Notes under the pieces: model-generated
Told to the model about the DNA's origin: nothing
Seen by the model: only the letters and a program-made list of their open reading frames with translations
Databases searched by the model: none
Assembly: GCA_037893225.1 (NCBI GenBank)
Contig: JAZGUH010000001.1
Span: 1,116,001 to 1,180,000, forward strand
DNA: 64,000 nucleotides
Reading direction: 5' to 3'
Source: Hippasteria phrygiana
Lineage: Eukaryota; Echinodermata; Asteroidea; Valvatida; Goniasteridae
Translations under genes and position numbers: made by a program
Shown: positions 55,577-64,000 of the stretch, in pieces
Numbering within the stretch: position 1 is the stretch's first letter
Layout: the number at the start of each line of letters is the position of its first letter

Positions 55577-56655
55577 TTAATAAGAAGGCATCGTAAAGCA
55601 TCCACATAGCAGGACATCTTTCTTTTTGCGTACCTCTCCAATGAATTTCCATCTTTTTGTAGCAATTTTACGGAACGGTTTCAACATCTTGTATTTATAC
55701 ATTTCCATATTCACGAGCCAAAGTATACGATTCCGTGAAAGGCACAACAGAAATGTCTCCCTATAGCTTTGTGTGTAAATACATCAAACTTGTTTATAGT
55801 AGGTTTCACGTCTGACTTGATTTTTCTAGTTAAATAGCTCGTCTCGAATCCATTTTAACAATTATTTTCTTCAACATATCGTCGATGGGTTATTTTAAAG
55901 GATAGATTTCAGTACACGTATACTCTTTTGCACAACCTTCCTCCAGCTTCACATGCACCTTATGCTTCACCTCAGCATTAACATCCAGAAGTGGACTTTG
56001 CTGAGTACCAGCGTAGATGTATAGATGTAGATGCTCTTTTGACAAAGAGTTCCTTGTATTGCCAAACAAAAGCAGCGCCCTCTTGAATACTGCTGGCATG
56101 GTTTTTCTAAGAATTGAAAACGAGCATTTGGATCATGTTTGTACATTTGTAAATGCGTGAAAACAAAATTGAACGGAATATCCCGGAGATGTTCCCTTTA
56201 AGATGGAAAAGGCGTATACTGTAGGTGTTCCACGCTTTAATATTGAAATAGCGATAGTAAGTGCTCCATTTCCTGGGATTAATCTTCTGAGTGTATTTGT
56301 CCGACGAGCCGATATCTTGGTAATGATGTGGATTTAACACAACTCAGTTGACAGCTGTCGCCATGGAAATTTATATCACTCTTAAAATTGTTGACATTTT
56401 ATGGTGTGTTCGGAGCAGACCTTTTTACTTTCGACCCGTCAGGATGGCCCAGTAATGTCAAATCGTCGTCATAAAGACGAAGGTGCGGCATTAACTGAGG
56501 TAATAATATTCTCTTTACGAGCCTTAATAGTAAAACAAGAAATAACGAAAATCACCTTGGCATAAAAATTCCACTTCCGTGACGCATTGCAACGAAATTG
56601 GGTTTAAATTAGAAATGGCAAACCCAAAACTTCATTGTAACTCTAACCCTGATAC

Positions 56656-56866
56656 AGTGGAGTAACTATATGGGGGAGGGGGAAGGGGCAAGGGGGGTAC
56701 ACGTTCCCCAAGCTGACGTTCGTGCCCCCGGTTCCCCTCCCCATTTGAAACCTTGAAATGAACAACAAATTATACAAGCCGCAGTTCATTTACTTTCAGT
56801 TCCCCCTTGAAAAATGTGTGCCCCCAAGTGCCCCCCAACACCCAGAAGTTTACCCAGTTACGCCAA
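56656..56866. mobile_element. MITE-like repeat with GTAACT ends
   Basis: Begins gtggagtaactatatggggg and ends tacccagttacgcca, G-rich on the left half and C-rich on the right. The family resembles the C-rich fragments at about 6600-6780 and 12430-12490. Confidence 0.55.
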
Positions 56867-56869
56867 TGT

Positions 56870-59800
56870 CCCGGTATCCTAACTCCTTACCCTATTCCTC
56901 ACCCTAATCCCCATCCCTACCCTTACCCTGTTTCGCATTATTTTAGTTTAGAGGTGCCTACTGAACTTACTCAATAACTTAACGCGTTGGCTTGTAATGG
57001 AGCCTGATTTTAATGCGAAAACGCTCTGAACTTTTCCAAGTTTTGCAATTTTTCCAATTTTCTGGGGAAAAAAGTGCAGTATCGTTCGCAGTACACTGAA
57101 CTCCGACTTGAATTAACACGTTACGACAATTTACCCAAAAAACGCTAATTGCCTGTTGTCACTGCCGCACACACCGCCCGAGAAATTGCATTTGCACGGT
57201 CCGTCAACGAAGCTCGTCGAGGCGCGATTAATTCTCATCAGCCGGTCATCTGAGAAGCTTCGCTTGGGGATCAGTGGTTAATGAATAATAGCGCGAAAGC
57301 CACTCCTGAACGCAGCGTAGGAAAAGTCTGAAACCACAGTATGCCTTGCGGGGCGGAAGTTGGGCCTTCTGTGGCTACTCGGCGGCACCAAGCCACGGTC
57401 AGTGGTGTGAAAACTCGATGAGGTTCCTTCGTCTGAAGTACACCGAAAATAGCAGCAGGCTGAGTAAGGGCATGTTTTGCGCGTTCTTGTTTAACTTTCG
57501 AAACGATCGCAACTTGATGTATTTTTAATTTGTTGTTTCCAAAAATTGTGCTGTGAAGAATGAGAAGTGTGTGTTATCACCGACCATAGCGTATTGCATG
57601 TTATTTTATTTATTCCGGCAGGATACACCGCAAAGAATAATATAAGGTAAAACTTTAGCAAACACGTTTTCCCCAACGGTGGGCCAATTGTCAACTTCCC
57701 AACTTTTGGGCAATTGCACAACATGAATTAGCCAATATCTTAATGTCTTAGATATTGTACTTGGGCAAAGTATCGGCTGAATCGCAAGCAGTTGGTTATT
57801 TGAAGCAATACACAATATAATCAACTGATAGGTATTAAAATCTTCACTTATATAGTTACACTAAATTATTGATCACCCCTTCCCTTCGATTGTTCATCTC
57901 ATTTGCTCTCAGTTATTTGGCAATGAGGCTTTAAAATACAAAGTAAAGTTCAACAGAATTGTATTTTTACTTCTTCAGTTTTTCAGCAAAATGTACGGGT
58001 ATGCTATAACTGGCTATATATTATGCATGCCGGGATGCCGAGTTCCCTACATCATTCCGGCGCGGTATGAGGCCGCGCTAAAACAGCCACAACATCGCTC
58101 TAATCACATGTAGGAAAGGAAGAAAACATTGGTCAAAGTAACAAACTTGGCATTTGTAGAGCTGGAGGTAAATCCAATCAGACCGAGAACTCAGTCCGGA
58201 GATAACCCAGTTAAAAAGTCTGCAGCTTTCCCGGCCGCGGATGACAATCGCATTACGCTATTCAAGATGTTCACAAATCGGCCGTTTTCTGTGCCACAAA
58301 AACGAACTCGGGCAAGGATAATTCGTCTGTATTTTCCCCTCTCATCCAGATTGCTCTCCACTATATGGACTAAACTCCGGTTTTCGCGGCGGCCAATTCT
58401 TCAGATCTTATACGGTGCTTTTAAGAGATACCGTATGGCCAGCGCTGAAGTGATATCACGTTTTTGTTCCGTTTTTATCACACGTTTTATGATGCTTTTC
58501 GAACGCATTTATGATGCTTTTCGAACGCATTTATGATGCTTTTCGAACTCATTTATGATGCTTTCGAACGCATTTATGATGCTTTTCGAACGCGTTTATG
58601 CTTTTCGAACGCGTTTATGATGCATTTCGAACGCATTGACGATGCTTCTCGGACACGTAGCCAGTGTTTCCAATTTACTGTCGTTGTTAGGCGTTTCGAG
58701 GAAGTATAAAAAAAGAACAAAAAATAACACGGAAACTCATAAACTGCTGATCCTGATGGATTCTCCTCATTTTTTACATAGACCACTGCCACTGAAGCCA
58801 TACCGGCATATGCATGTGGAACTGCATGTAGTAAAGCAACCGTAAAACACAATGGGGGTGCACCAACGCACATCGGGGTTAAATGAAGGGTGTCCAATTC
58901 CTCCGGGGTCAGGTCTTATAGGTCCTCAATTGGGGCTTGGAAACTCGATTGATATCGTGCTTTAATCCGCCACTCGTCAATCTTTCAACCCTTTCCGTTG
59001 TACAGTAAAAATACCAGAAACAAAAAAGGAAGGACAAAAACAGCCAATAATTTAAGAATGATAAATAGCCTATACGGTCGAAAGTTTACAGACACTGGGA
59101 GCGAAAGTATTTTAGAACTATCAATAATGTTCCTTCAGTTGTCCCTGGAGCTATTTTGTTTGTCTTGCATTGCTTCTATTGTAAATTCGCAGTATATCAA
59201 TACAATCATATTTCCAAGTCCTTTCTCGTGCATATATAATTGTTTGGATTTGGTTCATAACTTTGTGATGATTTAGGGATCTGTATGATAAAGACAGCGG
59301 TGGAGTTCCCTTTCCATGATATAATAATTCCCCTTAAATATCCAAAGTACCCGTGTTACATTTGCCCCCTGATAAAGTCATGCATCCAATAACTTTCCAG
59401 TATTATTAAAGGTTATGATACATCATTGATAATGATCCAAAACCAAAATGATTAGTCTCAATCTAAAAGCTTACAGTCTATAAAGATGATTCCAGTGCCA
59501 ATCCTCCGTTTGATACGTTGTTATCTTTAAGAAAATTGCATCTAAAGACTTTCCAAAACGCAGCGGCTTATTTTCATTTCAACGATTAAAATAATCACAC
59601 AATACTCGCCCACTTTCGCGATGTTGACGGCGACGATGTTGACATCGTGTGGATCAGCATCGCGATCAGCTCGTGATACTTCGTGAGAGATTGTGGTTGG
59701 TTGCGGATAGCGAATACATTTTAGGAGTGTCCAAAATCTGGAGGAATATCTTGTGACATCTTGTTGTGCTTGTGTTGTACTCGTGTTGTGCTCGGGATAG

Positions 59801-60030
59801 TTCGTGGTGAGCTCGTGTACTTCGTGCTACATTCGTAATAACATAAAGTACTGGTAGTATTTATTACACGACGTAAACACGATTTTATCACGATGGACAT
59901 GAGTTTTGTACGATTGATACGAGATCAGTACGTGCTTGAAAATACAAATTTTGTCATGCTCCTTTAAGCTAAGGTCAATAAGCCGTTCGGTATTTCAACT
60001 ACGCATGATTGTGCACAGTGAAATGGGTCA
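56870..60030. other. Non-coding interval
   Basis: No gene recognised. It includes the 22-bp minisatellite listed separately and a TCGTG-rich stretch at about 59610-59830. Confidence 0.45.
58486..58652. repeat. 22-bp minisatellite, about 7.5 units
   Basis: Unit TTATGATGCTTTTCGAACGCAT with scattered substitutions and one shortened unit (58590-58607). It gives spurious open frames on both strands. Confidence 0.92.
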
Positions 60031-60037
60031 CGGGCAT

Positions 60038-60762
60038 AGAGCTATATTTATGAGTGCGTTCGAGTGTCGACTCGGGTGAAGGCAGACGGGTCAGCCACGA
60101 GAGATGGGCTAATAGAACGCTCAAACGCCCTCGTTGATGTCACCTTGCACTTGAATCGGCCATGGAGGAACAAGAGTCGGCGATTGTGTAGTTACATGCC
60201 CTCTTTATATTTGATCCATTTCGAGTCAAGGTTGTTTTTATCATTCCAAAATTAATTTATCAACCCAAAGTATACTTCTCTCAATTCTAATGACATAATT
60301 TTTTGTAATTCTGAAGAGCTTCTTGCGGTAGAAAATGCAATTTTCTTACGTGTTTGCGGTTGGTGTCTTGTGAATCAGTGCGGTTTTCGCCATCTTTATT
60401 TTCGTGTTGCGTTATGTCATCTTCGTTGTCATTTTACCCCAAAATTTCCCACAAACAATTAAAAACCATGCCCTCTATCTACGACATACCTGTTGGTTTG
60501 TAATGTCGCAATCTAGTTTGCTAAGTCCAAAACCTTAAAAGTGGATTTTGTTCTCTTATAGGAACAGTCCTTAACTACACAATCGCCCTTGGGGTCATCC
60601 ATTTTTAATTCCCGCGCTCCAGTAGAATCTGTGGGTAATCATACTTAACTACGCATGCGTGTGACATTATTTCACCAGTGGCTGCTCCGCTAGCAGGGTC
60701 TGTGGTGGCTGACCCGAGTGAGCCGGGTGAGCCACTCAAACGCACCAAATATAGTTATATGG
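60038..60762. mobile_element. Large inverted-repeat element with a second element nested inside
   Basis: Left arm (gctatatttatgagtgcgtt, gactcgggtgaagg, gggtcagccac) is mirrored imperfectly at 60706-60762 (gtggctgacccgagtgagcc, actcaaacgcaccaaatata). Nested ends GGCGATTGTGTAGTTA (60179-60194) and TAACTACACAATCGCC (60572-60587) define a 409-bp element inside. Confidence 0.7.
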
Positions 60763-60968
60763 TCAGGGGTCATTCGGGATAACTATAACGCGCGCGTATA
60801 AATGATCCAAACATTTGAGGATTAAAGCTATATTATGCCCTTACCTTTAACATTGAATGGCATATGGAATATTCACTGTGTGCCCTGTAAAATCATTTTC
60901 GTTAAAGTTCAAATTTAATTTGCTGATGACTTGATTGCTTCCCACCGGAGACTGATTCACTTCGATGT

Positions 60969-61454
60969 TGGTATGCTTTAGTAGTATACAACATTTGCAA
61001 GCATTAACAAAAACAAAAAACAACAAAAAACTACTGAATTATTACGAAATGCCGTACTGGAGTGCAGGCCTAAGCTAGTAAATACCGTAGTAATCTCAAT
61101 CGTCCTGTGAAATCATGGCAGCTGGTGTGCTGTCGTTTTTAAGAATGTGGAAATTTGTATCGTTTTCCCAACGATTGTCGGCCGACAATCAGTGGAAATA
61201 GTCTAGTTCCCCGACCTGATAATTCCCTGACTCTATAAATTGCTCCGATTTTTCTAAAGTAGGGTCAGGGAACCATACTACTTTAACATCTTTTTTTTCT
61301 CTCGTTTTTTCCCAGCATCTATGCACGCAAAACTATAAACAGGTTAGTGTTACAGTATATTTGCTGGCATCACGCTATAAAATAACCCGCAAATCCATTT
61401 ATTTCTGAAAATTACAACAAAAGCAAATGTTGTATAAATATAGACCTATTACCT
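60969..61454. mobile_element. TTAA-flanked palindrome family, copy 4
   Basis: Right end ...ACCTATTACCT followed by TTAA (61455-61458). The left end is damaged but alignable to the right end of copy 3 (atacaacatttgcaagcatt). It carries CCCAACGATTGTCGGCCGAC at about 61167. The right half with TTTCTGAAAATTACAACA matches copies 1 and 2. Confidence 0.78.
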
Positions 61455-62194
61455 TTAAAGTTGTTCTTTCCGTGCTTTGAATGTTTTTCAACTTACATGG
61501 ACTTTCCCAACTAACGAGTTATGGAAGAAAGCTATTTCTGAAGGAAAACAAGCCATTTGGTTTCCTAAAATATATTGTTTTATTTTGTTCTACGCGCGAA
61601 GACTGATATGCGTTACGTAATACTGTAAGAAAACTAACTTATTCAATATGTTGCTTATCGTCGGTCGATTCTTTTCTGTTGTGGAATGTCACATTGAAAA
61701 GCTAATAAATTATCAAACGCTAACAAATTGGCAATTGAATTTGAAATATTTTTCAGGGTCACGCACCCAAAAGCACGGACGATGCAGCTTTAACAGTCAG
61801 TATATTGCTCGCCCATACATTGTGTGGCGTTTTAATTACTCCCTTATGGTAACAAAATCACCAAACTAATTAATGAAGCAGATGATTTACGACCTGAAGA
61901 AATATGCTAGTAAATTTAAGTAATGACATAGCGTTTGCAGAGCTGATAACATAGTTCGTGCAGATGGAATAAAAAAAAGCTGTAATGAAAGTTTGAGCTC
62001 AATCCGTGAACTAAGTCGCGAGAAAATAGTTCTGTTGTCTTCTAACAATGATTTTGTGCACGTTCTTGTGGGCTTATTTCGGTTGCTGAAATCGAAAAAA
62101 AGGCACTTTTAGAGGTCTCCGGGTGCAAATTTTTTCGAAAATGACAACAATCAAGACGGAAATATTTGTAATATTTTTATGAGCATTACCGGTA

Positions 62195-62405
62195 CACTAT
62201 AAAAACTGTGTTTAGCAATTAAACACAATATTGCTATCAGTTTGTAAACATGTTGAGAAGCTAAACATTGCGTGTCCAATTCCTAAACATCAATGTTCAA
62301 TGGCTAAACACTATCCGTCAATACGCTAAACACGTTTAGTATGTAAACGTGTTTACAAACTGAGAGCAAGAAAGTGTTTAATTGCTAAACACTATTTTTG
62401 CAGTG
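62195..62405. mobile_element. MITE with GTGTTTAGC ends, copy 2 (complete)
   Basis: 211 bp flanked by TA (62193-62194, 62406-62407). Ends CACTATAAAAACTGTGTTTAG / CTAAACACTATTTTTGCAGTG. The interior has multiple GTGTTTA / TAAACAC inverted motifs. It matches 19628-19830. Confidence 0.85.
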
Positions 62406-62407
62406 TA

Positions 62408-64000
62408 AGCTTTCAGATTGAAACTAATAATTTTTTATTTTTGATTATTACCAAAGCAGTATCATATACCTTTAACTGTCAATTTTAATTTTCGCCCTTT
62501 TGAAAGATACAAGAGCCCGATCGCGCTGCTTTTCATTAAACAAAATAACCTCTTCGCAGAAAATTGATTGCCATCAATACTGCCTCCAACTTGGCCCCAA
62601 ATAGACATATACATAGTTACAAAACTTTCTAATAGAAAATGACTGATGAGCAACGAGTGTTAAAAATTTACGTATTGGATACCAGAGTATGGAATATTAC
62701 AATTTTTCCCAATCGCTTTAATACGGTTACCGCAACCTCGTACATGTTCATCAAAACAAATAACCCGATTCCTAAAACACTTCGTGTGCTAACTTAAACT
62801 ACAAATACTGATGCCAGAATGAAATATTGTATTCGAATATCAAGAAACTTTTTACAAAAGCTCATACCACCGTCAAATCGCGCAGACTGTCAACAGATCA
62901 CTAACGTCTATTGACAAACATAGTGAAACAGAAGAAATTATGACAACATACACATTTCAAAAGTATGTGTTATCTTTATTTGAATTCAATATCTGCATTC
63001 AACCTCTTCCCCCCTCAAAACAAAAACAAAAACAAAAACAAAAAAACGGCAAATAATGCCAACAAAAAAGTTTCAATTTTTTAGGCAAATGCGTCCGAAA
63101 ATGGAAAGTAACAGTTTCCATATTGGTTTATGCATGATCAAGGCGATCATTTCTGTCAGGCCATGCACATCTGCTTGTCGACGTCGCGGTCCTTTATATC
63201 ATACCGCATATTACTTTTGAATGATTGTTTTCTTTAAGTCCTTTGCCTAGGGCGTGTGCTATGCGAATGATTCCAGTTATGTTGCTTTCTTTCAATTTGA
63301 ACACAATATGCCCTTAGATAAAAACCGTGTGAAATGTACATTGCTAACTTTTAATGAGATGCAACAATTTGCTAGTGTACCGAAATTTGTGTGAATACAA
63401 CAAAATAATACTTTAAGTTTCGCACCAGGCACGCAAAGTTTTGAATGATCGATTTCACTTCAGATTATCGTCACTTTAGTTGCAGTTGCCGTGTTAAAGC
63501 GATTGAGAAAAAATGTAACATGGGTCGACATTAAACCATGGGTTTTATGCTGATGATACGACGTATAAGGGATGACATCGGAACATTTTTACAAGTTGCT
63601 GAATGTTTATCGTCAGCTCCTAATGCAAGCACTATACTTCAGCATTGACAGGCTGGACTAATTCTTTGGAAAAAACAGACCAGAGGCAGCTTTTGCAGTT
63701 ATCAAGAATTTCTACACAAACGAAATCTGTGATAAATCAGTCCATGCCCTATTATACATACTGGCAGCCGAAGCAGAATCTGGCAGAGTAATACTGCACA
63801 ATCCTGCCCAGAAGTACAGTGCGGCACTTTATAACGCAAATCAGTCCCACTGCCACCATGTTGACTATATCAACACTGAAGTTCAATTCAATGCAATTCA
63901 ATTCACTAACGTACATGCACTTCGAATTCACAATTCACCAGTAGGAAATACATACACTGATTATCACAAAGGTTTAAATTACTTATAAATAATATAAAAA
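62408..64000. other. Non-coding right edge
   Basis: An A-rich stretch with (CAAAAA)n lies at about 63018-63048. An ATG-less open frame runs from about 63660 to 63988 without recognisable motifs. No gene can be supported. Confidence 0.4.

Noticed and set aside
58129..58536. A 135-residue plus-strand frame.
   Set aside because: Its end runs into the 22-bp minisatellite, and nothing in it is recognisable.
63545..63580. A FYADDT-like reading that resembles the RT catalytic box.
   Set aside because: No other RT motif is found up- or downstream in any frame, so it is probably chance.

Overview
This is a 64 kb piece of an animal nuclear genome. It is AT-rich and gene-poor, and it is crowded with nested transposable elements. 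The mix points to an invertebrate deuterostome such as an echinoderm, hemichordate or amphioxus. The mix is CR1/Crack-like LINEs whose ORF1 carries an esterase, a Penelope-like element, a Ty3 element, TTAA- and TAA-targeting DNA transposons, a THAP-domain exon, a single-exon peptide-type GPCR and many poly(dG) runs. The exact phylum is a guess. Nothing looks bacterial: no operons, no ribosome-binding sites and no CRISPR array.

Layout. 0-7 kb: a duplicated segment present twice. The copy at about 485-5238 is broken by a 5'-truncated LINE (714-3821), a Penelope-like fragment (3942-4583) and an extra block of about 340 bp (4806-5147). The copy at 6093-6605 is the empty site. 7-16 kb: mostly non-coding, with two TTAA-flanked DNA transposons, one of which holds a THAP exon. 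16.5-23.8 kb: a degenerate Ty3/gypsy retrotransposon on the minus strand (gag, CCHC knuckle, protease, RT, RNase H). Its integrase region is occupied by a plus-strand LINE fragment, which itself contains a MITE. Its C-terminal tail is swollen by about 100 copies of an 18-bp coding minisatellite. 24-27.6 kb: non-coding, with MITE-like repeats. 27.6-32.95 kb: an almost full-length CR1/Crack-like LINE on the minus strand with ORF1 (SGNH esterase) and ORF2 (endonuclease plus RT), broken by a few lesions. 33 kb: an inverted pair of a tRNA-derived sequence. 33.4-49 kb: non-coding and full of inverted-repeat elements. 49.5-50.6 kb: the one convincing intact host gene, a class A GPCR on the minus strand. 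51-64 kb: non-coding, with further copies of a TTAA-flanked palindrome family, a Tc1/mariner-like element with very long terminal inverted repeats, and other MITEs.

How it works together: the window is best read as a layered insertion record rather than a pathway. Several layers can be ordered from the sequence alone (Ty3, then LINE, then MITE; TTAA family, then poly-G MITE). The GPCR is the only part expected to act for the host, as a plasma-membrane receptor.
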